A DNA stretch of 64,000 nt. Source: Paenibacillus sp. Soil522. GTDB taxonomy: Bacteria; Bacillota; Bacilli; Paenibacillales; Paenibacillaceae. The position numbers were made by a program, and so were the translations under genes. The notes under the pieces are model-generated. The model made no database searches, was not told where the DNA came from, and saw only the letters and a program-made list of their open reading frames with translations. This document shows positions 39,788 to 49,760 of this stretch, piece after piece. The stretch is from NCBI RefSeq assembly GCF_001428245.1, contig NZ_LMRV01000030.1:46898-110897 (forward strand), given 5' to 3'. Positions within the stretch are counted from its first letter, which is position 1; each line of letters starts with the position of its first letter.

Positions 39788-40057
39788 TTATTGGTTTTCC
39801 AGCTCTTCTTTGCTTACCAAAGCGACTAAAGCGTTTACAGCCTGTTCTGCATCCGAACCCTCTGCACTTATGGATACTTCAGTGCCAGAACTGATTGCTA
39901 AGCTCATTATACCCATAATGGATTTAGCGTTCACTTTTTTGTCATCTTTCTCTACAAATACCTCGGAGGAAAATTTGTTCGCTTCTTGTACGAATAATGC
40001 TGCAGGTCTTGCATGAAGTCCCGTCTTAAGACGAACTACTACCGGAAGCCTTGTCAT
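39788..40057 (-). CDS. HPr family phosphocarrier (Crh position, HPr-type His15)
   Basis: An 89-residue HPr-fold protein. By position (after rapZ-yvcK-whiA) and sequence (VRLKTGLxARPAALFVQEAN, VNAKSIMGIMSLA) it corresponds to B. subtilis Crh, the regulatory HPr homologue. Ser46 (NAKSIMG), the HprK target, is present. Unlike Crh, which has Gln15, it has His15 (TGLHARPA), the residue that PTS enzyme I phosphorylates. Numbering from ATG 40057 (9 bases behind AGGGGGT) places both residues exactly at 15 and 46, which supports this start. It may serve both PTS transport and CcpA signalling. Confidence 0.9.
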   Translation of the reverse strand: MTRLPVVVRLKTGLHARPAALFVQEANKFSSEVFVEKDDKKVNAKSIMGIMSLAISSGTEVSISAEGSDAEQAVNALVALVSKEELENQ

Positions 40058-40208
40058 GGAAACCATACCCCCTATATTTTACTCAATCATTAGCATGCGG
40101 CACTAGCGTAACGGCTCTATTTGCCGTCTTCTGGCTGCAAAAGCTCGTTTTCCAAATTCATCTTGAATTATTATATCATTATACCAGCTGATGCACTAGG
40201 ATGAAAGC

Positions 40209-41138
40209 TCACACGCCGCGGATTTTTTCCGCAAGCTCGTCAATTTTGCGCAAACGGTGATTTACGCCTGATTTACTGACCTTGCCACCCAGCATTTCGC
40301 CAACCTCTGTCAGATTCATATCGGGATGCTGCAGCCTAATTTCGGCAACCTCCTTCAATTTATCAGGCAGGCTATCCAGCCCTACTTCACGCTGCAGCAA
40401 CTTAATGTTCTCAATCTGACGAACAGCCGCTCCGATCGTTTTGTTCAGATTAGCCGTTTCGCAATTGACGATCCGGTTTACTGAGTTACGCATGTCGCGC
40501 ATAATTCGAACATCCTCAAACTTGAACAAAGCTTGATGCGCACCGATAATATTGAGAAGCTCGATAATTTTCTCGCCCTCTTTGATGTAGAAGATAAAAC
40601 CCTTTTTCCGTTCAATGCATCTGGCGTTTAGATCGAATTTGTTCGCAAGGTCAACGAGCGCCTCGCAATGCTCTTGGTACATCGAATAAATTTCCAGATG
40701 GTAAGAAGAGCCTTCCGGATTGTTGACGGATCCGCCTGCAAGGAAAGCGCCGCGCAAATACGAGCGTTTGCAGCAGGGCTTGCGAACGATGTCCTTGTCG
40801 ATGCCAAGGTTGAACATAAAGCCTTCGGATACAATTTTAAGCTCGCTCAATATCTCCTGTACCCCGGCCGGGATACGGACAATATAGACATTATTTTTTT
40901 TGAGCCTCATCTTTTTGCGGACGAGCAGCTCAACGTGCACCTCAAAATACTTTTTGAGCAGGGAATAAATTCTTCTGGCAATCGCTGCATTTTCCGTTGA
41001 GATGTCCAAAACGACTTTGCGGCTGGATACGCTAACTGAACCATTCATCCGTATGAGCGCGGATAGCTCCGCTCTCTCACAACAGCCGTCCGCTTCAATT
41101 AATGTTAGCTCCTTCTTCGTATGCGCCGCAAATGACAT
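40209..41138 (-). CDS. whiA: DNA-binding protein WhiA
   Basis: A 309-residue protein with a LAGLIDADG-like N-terminal fold ([21 protein letters not shown] near residue 125) and a C-terminal helix-turn-helix ([22 protein letters not shown]). In Bacillus it influences cell division and chromosome segregation. Six bases separate it from yvcK, so it is co-transcribed in rapZ-yvcK-whiA. Confidence 0.95.
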   Translation of the reverse strand: MSFAAHTKKELTLIEADGCCERAELSALIRMNGSVSVSSRKVVLDISTENAAIARRIYSLLKKYFEVHVELLVRKKMRLKKNNVYIVRIPAGVQEILSELKIVSEGFMFNLGIDKDIVRKPCCKRSYLRGAFLAGGSVNNPEGSSYHLEIYSMYQEHCEALVDLANKFDLNARCIERKKGFIFYIKEGEKIIELLNIIGAHQALFKFEDVRIMRDMRNSVNRIVNCETANLNKTIGAAVRQIENIKLLQREVGLDSLPDKLKEVAEIRLQHPDMNLTEVGEMLGGKVSKSGVNHRLRKIDELAEKIRGV

Positions 41139-41144
41139 GATGTA

Positions 41145-42131
41145 TCACCTCTTTCGTAACATCCAATTCTCAACTAATTTATATATATGATGGCTTAAAC
41201 GTTCGGCATCATGCCGCAAAAAAGTACGGAATAAAACAAGCCGGTCCGCAATGACCTCATAACCCTTTTGGGTCACCGCATCCAAATCCAAATGAACCGC
41301 TTTCGCGCCCATCTCTGCGTATTTGCTTTCGATTTGCGGCGGAATCTCGCCATCATTCACAATCACGTAGTCAAATAAATGATGGCCGATATGAGCATGA
41401 ATCGCGTCCAAATGATCGCCTACCGAATAATTATCAGTCTCTCCTGGCTGCGTCATAACATTACATACAAACAGCTTTACCGCTTTCGAATCCACGATCG
41501 CATTCGCAAGCTTCGGAACTAATAGATTCGGAATAATACTTGTATATAAGCTGCCAGGTCCGATTAAAATGGCGTCTGCCTGCTCAATCGCTTCAACAGC
41601 CTCCTGAAGCGGCTCCACATCGATCGGCTCCAAAAACACCCGCTTAATTACCTTGCCCGCCTTTGGGATCATTGATTCTCCGGTGACAATCGATCCGTCG
41701 GTCATTTCCGCTTTAAGCACAATCGCCCGGCCCGCTGCCGGAAGCACCCGCCCCCGAACGGCGAGAACGCGGCTTAGCTCGCGAATGCCGGTGACAAAGT
41801 CGCCGGATATATCGGTCATCGCCGCGAGCATAAGGTTACCAAGACTATGCCCTGCAAGTCCCGGAACTGATTTGAAACGGTACTGAAGCACCTCGGTTAG
41901 CAATGGCTCTGCATCGGCTAAAGCCATAAGCACGTTGCGAATATCGCCGGGCGGAGGAATCTGAAGCTCGTTGCGTAAAATACCCGAGCTGCCGCCATCA
42001 TCGGCTACCGTAACGATAGCCGTAATATCAAGCGGCTTCTCCTTAAGCCCTCGAAGCATGACGGAGAGACCTGTACCGCCGCCAATGACGACGATCTTCG
42101 GGCGTCTCATTATCTTGTGTCTATTCTGCAT
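41145..42131 (-). CDS. yvcK: YvcK/gluconeogenesis factor
   Basis: A 328-residue UDP-sugar-binding protein of the CofD-like family, needed for normal cell wall and growth on gluconeogenic carbon. The nucleotide loop GGGTGLSVMLRGL is near residue 18, and GPGSLYTSIIPNLLV is near 195. GGGGTGAG precedes ATG 42131, 12 bases after the rapZ stop. Confidence 0.94.
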   Translation of the reverse strand: MQNRHKIMRRPKIVVIGGGTGLSVMLRGLKEKPLDITAIVTVADDGGSSGILRNELQIPPPGDIRNVLMALADAEPLLTEVLQYRFKSVPGLAGHSLGNLMLAAMTDISGDFVTGIRELSRVLAVRGRVLPAAGRAIVLKAEMTDGSIVTGESMIPKAGKVIKRVFLEPIDVEPLQEAVEAIEQADAILIGPGSLYTSIIPNLLVPKLANAIVDSKAVKLFVCNVMTQPGETDNYSVGDHLDAIHAHIGHHLFDYVIVNDGEIPPQIESKYAEMGAKAVHLDLDAVTQKGYEVIADRLVLFRTFLRHDAERLSHHIYKLVENWMLRKR

Positions 42132-42143
42132 TCTCTCACCCCG

Positions 42144-43031
42144 TCAATGCTTGTCACGTTCGGCATCGCGATGGCTGACACGCACTCGTTCCGTATCACT
42201 GCTGCCGAGCATGCGTCCCAAATATTCAGAAATCGCAACGGAACGATGCTTTCCTCCGGTACAGCCAATACCGATAACCACCTGGCTTTTTCCTTCCTTG
42301 CGGTAGAGCGGAATAAGGAATTGCAGCATGTCTAGCAGCTTCGTTAAAAACTGCTGTGTTTCAGGCCATTTCATTACGTAATCGAATACATCCGGGTTTT
42401 GACCGGTATTCGGGCGTAAATGCTCAACATAATGCGGATTAGGCAGAAAGCGAACGTCATAGATAAGGTCGGCATCAATCGGAATGCCGTATTTAAAGCC
42501 GAAGGAGGTTACGTTTATCGACAGGCTGTTCTGTTCCAAATTCGTGAAGTGTGTAATAATACGTTCCTTCAAATGAGCCGGCTTCAAAATGCTCGTATCA
42601 ATGACCTGTGATGCCCAGCCCTTTAAATCCTCAAGCAGACGACGCTCATTACGAATGCCCTCAAGCGGCATTCCCTCCGGCGCCAACGGGTGACGGCGGC
42701 GGCTTTCCTTATAGCGCTGAACAAGCACAGAGTCGGTTGCATCCAAAAACAATATTTCGCAGCTGATCGTGTAATGCTCTTTGATGTAAGCTAACGATTC
42801 GGACAGCGCCGTAAAAAATTCACGCCCGCGCAAATCGATAACGAGCGCCACATTTCCGATTTTACCGTTCGACTGCTCAATCAGCTCCGCAAATTTAGGG
42901 ATAAGAACGGGTGGCAAATTATCTACGCAGAAGAAACCGAGATCCTCCAGGCTTTGGACAGCAATGGTCTTGCCCGCGCCAGACATCCCGGTTATAATGA
43001 CAAGCTTCGCTACTGTTGCTGCCTTTTCCAT
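42144..43031 (-). CDS. rapZ: RNase adapter/nucleotide-binding protein RapZ (YvcJ)
   Basis: A 295-residue P-loop protein. Walker A is [18 protein letters not shown] near residue 15, with VDNLPPVL next to it and the C-terminal [19 protein letters not shown] that binds sugar phosphate in the family. In Gram-positives its role is signalling linked to competence and wall synthesis. ATG 43031 follows AGGAGG by 7 bases. The longer reading would cross the tandem repeat upstream and is rejected. Confidence 0.95.
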   Translation of the reverse strand: MEKAATVAKLVIITGMSGAGKTIAVQSLEDLGFFCVDNLPPVLIPKFAELIEQSNGKIGNVALVIDLRGREFFTALSESLAYIKEHYTISCEILFLDATDSVLVQRYKESRRRHPLAPEGMPLEGIRNERRLLEDLKGWASQVIDTSILKPAHLKERIITHFTNLEQNSLSINVTSFGFKYGIPIDADLIYDVRFLPNPHYVEHLRPNTGQNPDVFDYVMKWPETQQFLTKLLDMLQFLIPLYRKEGKSQVVIGIGCTGGKHRSVAISEYLGRMLGSSDTERVRVSHRDAERDKH

Positions 43032-43046
43032 GAATAAACCTCCTAA

Positions 43047-43120
43047 AGACTTTGCGGATGCAAAGTCACTTCGTAAGGATACGCTTAGACTTTGCGGATG
43101 CAAAGTCACTTCGTAAGGAT
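43047..43120. repeat. tandem pair of a 34-base hairpin-forming repeat
   Basis: Two identical 34-base copies (43047-43080 and 43087-43120) with a 40-base period. Each contains the inverted repeat GACTTTG-CGGATG-CAAAGTC followed by ACTTCGTAAGGAT. They lie between glcK and rapZ. Confidence 0.9.
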
Positions 43121-43132
43121 TAACCTAACAGA

Positions 43133-44083
43133 CTACCCTCTTAGAATAAGACCAGCCGCGCCTACCACGCCAGCGTTGTTGCCGAGCGTTGCTGCAACGA
43201 TTTTCACATTTTCTTTCGCTTGATCCTGAGTATACTTCTCGAATACTTCACGAATTTGGTCGAATAGGAAATCTCCCGCTTTCGACACGCCGCCGCCAAT
43301 AATGAAATATTGCGGATTCAACACGATCGCGATCATCGCCAGCGATTTACCCAAATAATAAGCAGCGCGATTGACGATGCGGGTTGCTACTTCATCTCCC
43401 GCTTTCGCAGCATCAAGAACGTCCTTTGCCATAATATTTTCTACCTGCGAGAGCGACGTACGATCGCCGCGCTCCACAGCGTCTTTCGCCATACGGATAA
43501 TGCCCGTTGCCGAAGATACCGTTTCCAAGCAGCCCATCTTACCGCATCCGCACCCAATAGCTTCAAGATCAGGCACGATTGCCATATGGCCCAGCTCGCC
43601 CGCCATTCCCATGTAACCTTCAACGATTTTACCATCTATAATAATGCCGCCGCCTACGCCTGTTCCGAGCGTGTAGCATACGCAGTGCGCGATGCCTCTA
43701 CCCGCTCCGCCCCAAGCTTCACCTAGTGCGGCAACATTCGCATCATTATTGACCTTAACCGTCTTGTTAAGCTCCTGCTCCAAATAACCCTTCAAATTGA
43801 CATTTTCAATTTTCAGGTTTGGCGCAAATTTCACAATGCCGTTCGGAATGTCCAGGAATCCGGCAATACCAACGCCTACCCCGTCAACCTGCTCCCAATC
43901 ATAGTCCGATTCAACTACGATTTGCTGTGCATATTTCGCAATATTTTGAAGGATAGTGTCCGTTCCTTTGCTCGCCTCAGTCGGCCCTTCATACGTTTGG
44001 AGCAATTGTCCATCCGTATTACAAATGCCTACCTTAATAGCAGTACCGCCGACATCGACCCCAACGTAAATCTTTTCAGACAT
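43133..44083 (-). CDS. glcK: ROK-family glucokinase
   Basis: Phosphorylates free glucose. 316 residues, with VGVDVGGTAIKVG (ATP site) at the start, LGTGVGGGIIIDG near residue 135 and the ROK zinc motif GCGCGKMGCLE near 180. GAGGTGG precedes ATG 44083 (a GTG lies one codon earlier). Confidence 0.94.
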   Translation of the reverse strand: MSEKIYVGVDVGGTAIKVGICNTDGQLLQTYEGPTEASKGTDTILQNIAKYAQQIVVESDYDWEQVDGVGVGIAGFLDIPNGIVKFAPNLKIENVNLKGYLEQELNKTVKVNNDANVAALGEAWGGAGRGIAHCVCYTLGTGVGGGIIIDGKIVEGYMGMAGELGHMAIVPDLEAIGCGCGKMGCLETVSSATGIIRMAKDAVERGDRTSLSQVENIMAKDVLDAAKAGDEVATRIVNRAAYYLGKSLAMIAIVLNPQYFIIGGGVSKAGDFLFDQIREVFEKYTQDQAKENVKIVAATLGNNAGVVGAAGLILRG

Positions 44084-44268
44084 CACTAGTCCACCTCATC
44101 AATATGTTAATCTTCTCTGTAACACTATAAGCGACCTTCATCCTCCGGTCAAGATAGCGGAATACAGGGAAATCGAGCGCTACGGCTAATGAAAAGGCTA
44201 TACCGTCAAGCATATCGCTCTGCAGGTATAGCCCCCCCTTCTGTATCTTATGCTGCTGCTCACTATGA

Positions 44269-45216
44269 TTAAACCGATTTGCTCCAATCATGTGTAACGG
44301 CGCCTTCTAAAAATCTTTCGCAATCCAGTGCAGCCATACAACCGCTGCCTGCTGCTGTAATCGCTTGACGGTATTTGCTGTCTTGAACATCGCCGCATGC
44401 GAATACGCCCGGTACATTCGTTTCGGAGGTGCCCGGTTTCACTTGAATGTAACCATGTTCGTCAGTATCGATTTGACCCGCAAGAAATTTCGTGTTCGGC
44501 GTATGGCCGATCGCTATGAAGATACCGTCTGTTGCAATGACATTCTCTTCGCCCGTTGCGTTGTCGCGAACCTTAAGTCCGGTAACGCCCATTCCGCTTG
44601 CAACGACCTCAACCGGAGTGCGGTTCAGGCTCCAGCTAATTTTCTCATTCTCGCGAGCGCGGTCCTGCATAATTTTTGAAGCACGAAGCTCGTCACGGCG
44701 GTTAACGAGCTCAACGTTCGTTGCAAAACGCGTCAGGAATCCGGCTTCTTCCATCGCGGAGTCGCCGCCGCCTACTACGATGATTTTCTTGCCCCGGAAG
44801 AAGAAACCGTCGCAAGTTGCGCATGTGCTTACGCCGCGTCCAACATTTTCTTTCTCCCCTGGAATGCCGAGGTATTTAGCCGAAGCTCCGGTAGAGATAA
44901 TAATGCTCTCTCCTACCAGCTCTCCGTGACCTTCCACTTGAAGCTTAAACGGACGCTCTGACATATCCACGCTATTCACCCAACCGGTGATAAACTTAGC
45001 GCCGAAGCGCTCCGCTTGTTTACGCATATTTTCCATGAGCTCAGGGCCCATGATGCCTTCCGGAAAACCGGGAAAGTTCTCAACCTCTGTCGTTGTCGTG
45101 AGCTGTCCACCCGGTTCAGGACCTTCAATAATGAGCGGGTTCATGTTGGCGCGGGCCAAATAGATAGCCGCTGTAAGCCCTGCCGGGCCGGTACCGATAA
45201 TAATGGATTTGTACAT
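44269..45216 (-). CDS. trxB: thioredoxin reductase
   Basis: FAD/NADPH flavoenzyme that reduces thioredoxin. 315 residues, with IIIGTGPAGLTAAIYLARA (FAD), CATCDGFFFRGK (redox Cys pair), VVGGGDSAMEEAGFLT (NADPH) and GVFACGDVQDSKYRQ. ATG 45216 follows GAGGTG by 6 bases. Confidence 0.97.
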   Translation of the reverse strand: MYKSIIIGTGPAGLTAAIYLARANMNPLIIEGPEPGGQLTTTTEVENFPGFPEGIMGPELMENMRKQAERFGAKFITGWVNSVDMSERPFKLQVEGHGELVGESIIISTGASAKYLGIPGEKENVGRGVSTCATCDGFFFRGKKIIVVGGGDSAMEEAGFLTRFATNVELVNRRDELRASKIMQDRARENEKISWSLNRTPVEVVASGMGVTGLKVRDNATGEENVIATDGIFIAIGHTPNTKFLAGQIDTDEHGYIQVKPGTSETNVPGVFACGDVQDSKYRQAITAAGSGCMAALDCERFLEGAVTHDWSKSV

Positions 45217-45236
45217 CACATTCACCTCGTAAAAGT

Positions 45237-46994
45237 TTATTCATCCTGCAATTCCTGTGTAGTGAAGACGGAGCTTATCGATCTCATCTTTTCTTTAATG
45301 CCGCATACCTCGTCAATTAACTTGACGTTCTTGCTTACGGTAGCGATCGATGTGCCGTAACGTATCGATACCTCATGATACGAAATCGCCCGCCGATGCA
45401 TCTTAGCTGTCAAATATTCTAACGCGGCTGCCCAGCCCTCCGGCTTTGTCAGCTTCGGAACGTCCGGGTACACCCGCGACAAAAACTCTACCCATAAGGT
45501 CATCAAATCATGCTGCTGAACCAAATCGTATTGCTTGCTCATGCGGCTCAGCGCCATTTCAACAACAGCCTGCCATTTATCTTCCCACACTGGCAGTCTC
45601 GAGGGTACTCGATTCGGTTCGATCACCGTTTCTTTCCCTTCCAGCACGACACGTAAAGACTCTTGAACGCCCATCGTTCGCAATACGAAGATGGCTATGC
45701 GCTTTAAGTAATCATCCTCGTCCTGTTCCAGCAGGAAAGTCTGCAGCACATCCTTCACTTCACTGTCGGCAATCATGCCGAGCGCTTGAATGACCTGCAG
45801 CTTCGTATGCTGGTCGCCATGGCGCAGAGCCCAGAAAAACGACGACCGCACAAGCGGATCGCGCTTGAGATGATCGGGAATGCCGTCCGAAGACTTCTCC
45901 CATAGCTTAAACTGCTCCTCAAACGGCAAATGGTAGTGGTAGCTTATAGATCCCGTCTGCTGCCCGCTACGGACGAGCTCAAGCTGTTCCATATAATAAT
46001 GGGGAATCCCCGATGTCGGATCAAGCTTAATCGTCTGCTTCCACAGCCGCTCAGCTTCCTGAAAACGCCCGATATTGCATGCAGCGACAGCCGCATAATG
46101 ATACAGACTAGGATCCTGATGCAGCTCAGAGTCCTTAAGCAGCCTAATAAAGTGTTTATAAGCAGCTCCATGCTCTCCTAAGATGCCCATTGTAGTTGCC
46201 AGTTTAAACACATGCTCCTGATGGAACGGTGCCGTCTTCGTAAGCAGTTCAACGAGCGGCTTCAAGCTTTGTTCGTCATTCTTATGCTGGTAGAAAATGG
46301 CAAGATTGCAAAGCGCATGCAAATTGCCGGATTCGATCTCGAGCACCTCTTGAATGGTATCCATCGCCTTATCGAACATGCCCATATAATAATAAGCTAA
46401 CGCCAAATTGTTGCGCGCAGCCAGAAAATCCGGTTGGCCCTCGATGATTTTTTCCAATATGCGCACGGCCTCGGTGAATTTGCCTTCCTCAAGAAGCGTC
46501 CGGGCCAAGTCATGCTCGACCATGCCTTCACGCGATTTAATGTTCGTCAGACGCGTAGGGCGCTCCAGCTCAAAATGCAGCAAATCCATCATATCTTCCG
46601 CTTCGTCGAGAAACTGCCCTTCCGAATCCTCTTCCAAATATCGGATCAGCGAGCTCTCGGCCGCTTCGTACTGCTCCATATTGGCAAAATTGTTCGCCAT
46701 ATAGAAATGGCATTCCGTCATCGTCGGATCGATCTCATCCACAATCCAGCCTAAGATCCGGTTCGATTCCTCATAGTTCCCCAATTCAGAAAGAATGCCG
46801 GCCATATTGCAATGGTTTACCGGATTGTCCGGCTCGTATTCTACGGCGCGACGAAAATATTTAAGTGCCTTGTCATAATGGAATCGATCAAGCGACCGAA
46901 CCGCACGTTCGAAAAAAAACGTGGCGTCCCATTGAATCGGTATGACTTTCGTCTGTTGATCTACGGCAACACGTTTCTTCCCTTTCACTGGCAA
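45237..46994 (-). CDS. TPR-repeat protein with a C-terminal helix-turn-helix-like segment
   Basis: A 585-residue cytoplasmic protein. About six to eight tetratricopeptide repeats cover residues 30-340 (for example ALKYFRRAVEYEPDNPVNHC and FDKAMDTIQEVLEIESGN). A HEAT-like helical part follows (about 370-470, LIR... ALGMIADSEVKDVLQTF). The last 60 residues contain YHEVSIRYGTSIATVSKNVKLI, which looks like a helix-turn-helix. It ends 21 bases before trxB starts. The start is TTG 46994 behind GGGAGG; GTG 46988 is also possible. Function unknown; a scaffold with possible DNA binding is inference. Confidence 0.8.
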   Translation of the reverse strand: MPVKGKKRVAVDQQTKVIPIQWDATFFFERAVRSLDRFHYDKALKYFRRAVEYEPDNPVNHCNMAGILSELGNYEESNRILGWIVDEIDPTMTECHFYMANNFANMEQYEAAESSLIRYLEEDSEGQFLDEAEDMMDLLHFELERPTRLTNIKSREGMVEHDLARTLLEEGKFTEAVRILEKIIEGQPDFLAARNNLALAYYYMGMFDKAMDTIQEVLEIESGNLHALCNLAIFYQHKNDEQSLKPLVELLTKTAPFHQEHVFKLATTMGILGEHGAAYKHFIRLLKDSELHQDPSLYHYAAVAACNIGRFQEAERLWKQTIKLDPTSGIPHYYMEQLELVRSGQQTGSISYHYHLPFEEQFKLWEKSSDGIPDHLKRDPLVRSSFFWALRHGDQHTKLQVIQALGMIADSEVKDVLQTFLLEQDEDDYLKRIAIFVLRTMGVQESLRVVLEGKETVIEPNRVPSRLPVWEDKWQAVVEMALSRMSKQYDLVQQHDLMTLWVEFLSRVYPDVPKLTKPEGWAAALEYLTAKMHRRAISYHEVSIRYGTSIATVSKNVKLIDEVCGIKEKMRSISSVFTTQELQDE

Positions 46995-47070
46995 GGCACC
47001 TCCCGTTACTTCCGATTTTCTACGATTATACCATAGCCCTACCCATCAGAACACGAAAGAATATGTGGCA

Positions 47071-47104
47071 AAATCGCGGACGGCAAATACACCGCCCGCG
47101 ATTT
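47071..47104 (-). terminator. terminator of prs
   Basis: AAATCGCGG-CGG and CCG-CCGCGATTT form the stem. The T-run is short. Confidence 0.7.
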
Positions 47105-47151
47105 CCCGCGGCAATACTATTCAATTCGCATGTTAAGCATCGTTCAGACGC

Positions 47152-48102
47152 TTATACGCCACTGCTTTTGAACAAGGTGCTGATGGATCCGCCTTCCAAA
47201 ATAATGCGGGTAGCTTCCGCAAGCAGCGGCGCAACCGAGAGCACTTTGAAGCGTTCCGGCGTCGATTCCGGCAACTTGATGGAGTCCGTAACGATAACTT
47301 CTTTAATATTTGGATGATCTAAACGCTCAATGGCCGAGCCGGAGAATAACGGGTGCGTAGCGCATACGTAAACATCTTCAGCGCCGCGCTCCTTCAAGCT
47401 TTCCACAACGTTGATAATCGTAGATCCCGTGTCGATCAGATCCTCGATGATAATCGGAGTCTGGCCTTCGACATCACCGATTACGTGTGTGATAACCGAT
47501 TCATTGTGCGCAGGGCGTTTCTTGATCATGATCGCAAATGATGTATCCAAGTAGTTCGCCAGCTTCTCTGCAGTAGAAGCGCGGCCTGCATCCGGCGATA
47601 CGACAACCGGGTTCTTGATGTTTTTGGACTTCAAATAATCGCTGATCAAATCAAGCGCAGTCATATGATCGACCGGAATGTTGAAAAAGCCTTGAATGGC
47701 TGGAGCATGCAGGTCGATAGTGATTACGCGGTTCGCTCCAACTGTAGTGAGCACATCCGCCAGCATTTTCGCTGAAATTGGCTCCCTTGGTGCTGCTTTA
47801 CGCTCCTGACGCGCATAACCGTAATACGGCATAATGATGTTGACCGTTCTTGCGGAAGCACGCTTCGCTGCATCAATCATGACAAGCAATTCGACAAAAT
47901 GCTCGTTGATCGGATGCGAGAATGATTGCACGAGGAAGACATCGCAATTCCGAATCGTTTCCTCGTAATGCACGTAAATCTCACCGCTTTTGAAACGGGA
48001 CATCTTGATCTCGCCTAGCGTCAGACCAAGCTCTGCACTAATTTTCTGAGCCAATACCGGATTAGACGAACCCGAAAAAATACGCACCTTGTCGCTTAAC
48101 AT
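47152..48102 (-). CDS. prs: ribose-phosphate pyrophosphokinase, divergent paralog
   Basis: Makes PRPP from ribose-5-phosphate and ATP, the precursor of histidine, nucleotides and NAD. 316 residues from ATG 48102 (AGGAGGG, 5 bases). Family motifs are present but altered: RQERKAAPREPISAK instead of the usual RQDRKARSREPITAK, SPDAGRASTAEKL instead of SPDHGGVTRARKL, and the PRPP loop EDLIDTGSTI instead of DDIIDTAGTI. A second, canonical prs elsewhere is likely. It lies just downstream of the histidine genes, whose first enzyme (HisG) uses PRPP. Confidence 0.88.
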   Translation of the reverse strand: MLSDKVRIFSGSSNPVLAQKISAELGLTLGEIKMSRFKSGEIYVHYEETIRNCDVFLVQSFSHPINEHFVELLVMIDAAKRASARTVNIIMPYYGYARQERKAAPREPISAKMLADVLTTVGANRVITIDLHAPAIQGFFNIPVDHMTALDLISDYLKSKNIKNPVVVSPDAGRASTAEKLANYLDTSFAIMIKKRPAHNESVITHVIGDVEGQTPIIIEDLIDTGSTIINVVESLKERGAEDVYVCATHPLFSGSAIERLDHPNIKEVIVTDSIKLPESTPERFKVLSVAPLLAEATRIILEGGSISTLFKSSGV

Positions 48103-48217
48103 GATACCCTCCTGAGCGTTAAAACCAATTAATTTTACGGAACTTGTAGTCGTCCTTGCCAGATCATTCGACAAGGCTTATCTGATCATCTATATTATAC
48201 ATGGATTTTACCATATT

Positions 48218-49030
48218 TCAAAAATCAATCATCACTAATTTTCGACAATTAAATGTCGCCAGCTGCGAATATCCGACATCTTTCAACAATGCGTACGCTT
48301 GATCCAAATATTGGCCCAGCCTTTCGGGCTGATGAGCATCCGATCCCACCGTCAGCGGAATACCTAATTGCCGCGCATATGCCAGCATTCTGCGGCTCGG
48401 GAACATCTCTGCGGCAGGCGTGCGGAGTCCGGATGCATTAAGCTCGATTGCAAGCCCGTGCCGCTTAACCGCATCCAGCGCAGCATTTTCCAAATGCGTA
48501 ACATCGCCCTCCGGCTGGAAGCCGAAACGCTTGATCACGTCAATATGCCCGATATAATCATAGAAACCGGTTGCAGCCGCTTTGCCGATCGCATCATAGT
48601 ATTGCTCATATACAGCCATGCGGTCGCGGCCGTCCCAGCCCCCCGTTTGCCGGAAATCCGTAATGTCCCATTCGCCGAGAAAATGTACGGAGCCGATAAC
48701 GTAATCCCAAGGATAAGCATTCACGATCGCTGCGATCTGCTCCTCGCAGCCTTCGATATAATCGCCTTCAAGTCCGACGCGGATGTCGATTTGCCCTTTA
48801 TACTTCTGCTTAAGCTCAAGGCATTCCTCCACATAACGCGGAAGCTCATCCATCGGCATCGCCATTTCCGGATAATAAGCGGCCGGATCAACATGGAGCA
48901 GCGGCATATGGTCGGAGAGGCCGAGCTGCACGAGTCCTATCTCAATTCCCTTCCGTACATATTCCTCTAGTTCGCCGACGGCATGACCGCAGCGGGCATG
49001 GTGGGTATGGTAATCGATAAACATGTGCAT
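48218..49030 (-). CDS. hisJ: PHP-type histidinol-phosphatase (HisJ/HisK)
   Basis: Removes phosphate from histidinol-phosphate, the step before HisD. 270 residues of the PHP fold, with metal ligands in MFIDYHTHHARCGHA, GLSDHMPL, GSVHFLG, YIGHIDVIKRFG and TVGSDAHQPERLG. ATG 49030 follows AAAGG by 5 bases; ATG 49024 is possible. It closes the histidine cluster. Confidence 0.92.
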   Translation of the reverse strand: MHMFIDYHTHHARCGHAVGELEEYVRKGIEIGLVQLGLSDHMPLLHVDPAAYYPEMAMPMDELPRYVEECLELKQKYKGQIDIRVGLEGDYIEGCEEQIAAIVNAYPWDYVIGSVHFLGEWDITDFRQTGGWDGRDRMAVYEQYYDAIGKAAATGFYDYIGHIDVIKRFGFQPEGDVTHLENAALDAVKRHGLAIELNASGLRTPAAEMFPSRRMLAYARQLGIPLTVGSDAHQPERLGQYLDQAYALLKDVGYSQLATFNCRKLVMIDF

Positions 49031-49067
49031 ACCGGCCTTTCTAAGGAAATTTATAAACAAGCTTCCA

Positions 49068-49760
49068 TTATCTCATTTTGTTCGTGGTTGGTTTGCCGTG
49101 ACGGCTGTTGATTTCACTGATTACATCATCCAGAGGCAGCCCGCGCTCGCGGAGCAATACCATCAGATGAAAAATAAGATCGCCGACTTCGCTGCGAAGC
49201 TCGTCGTTATCTTGATTTTTCGAAGCTATGATGACCTCGGACGCTTCCTCGCCAACCTTTTTCAAAATTTTATCTACGCCTTTATCGAACAAGTAGGATG
49301 TATAAGAGCCCTCCGGGCGCTCTGCATAACGCTCGGCGATAATGCTCTCCAGCTGCCCAAGCGCAGCGAACCGGTCTGCAGAAGCCGCCGCGGCTTCTGA
49401 GGATGCGGCTGTATTTCCGTTCATCTCAACCGGATTAAAGAAACAGCTGTAACGTCCTGTGTGGCAAGCCGGCCCCTTTTGCTCTACCTTAACGAGCAGC
49501 GTGTCGCCGTCGCAGTCATAAGCCATCGAGACGATGCGCTGCGTATGGCCGCTTGTTGCCCCTTTGTTCCAAAGCTCATTCCGCGAACGGCTCCAAAACC
49601 AGGTAACGCCGGATTCCACGGAAAGCTGAAGCGACTCTTTGCTCATGTAAGCCATCATCAACACTTCTTTGCTCTGCGCATCCTGCACGATGGCTGGTAC
49701 TAGCCCAGCGTCATCCCATTTCATTTTTAAGGTAAGCTCGCTCTGGCTCAATTCCGTCAT
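49068..49760 (-). CDS. hisIE: bifunctional HisI/HisE
   Basis: Phosphoribosyl-AMP cyclohydrolase (about residues 1-115: [43 protein letters not shown]) fused to phosphoribosyl-ATP pyrophosphatase (about 130-230: [26 protein letters not shown]). It performs steps 2 and 3 of histidine synthesis. The ATG overlaps the hisF stop by 4 bases. The 20-residue linker is Ala/Ser-rich. Confidence 0.96.
   Translation of the reverse strand: MTELSQSELTLKMKWDDAGLVPAIVQDAQSKEVLMMAYMSKESLQLSVESGVTWFWSRSRNELWNKGATSGHTQRIVSMAYDCDGDTLLVKVEQKGPACHTGRYSCFFNPVEMNGNTAASSEAAAASADRFAALGQLESIIAERYAERPEGSYTSYLFDKGVDKILKKVGEEASEVIIASKNQDNDELRSEVGDLIFHLMVLLRERGLPLDDVISEINSRHGKPTTNKMR

Noticed and set aside
43047..43120. 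Possible CRISPR array
   Set aside because: Only two copies with a 6-base interval and no cas genes; it is a tandem repeat.
44076..44291. 71-codon minus-strand open frame between trxB and glcK
   Set aside because: It overlaps both neighbours, has a composition unlike a protein in its first part and no good ribosome binding site. A short protein from an internal start is not fully excluded.
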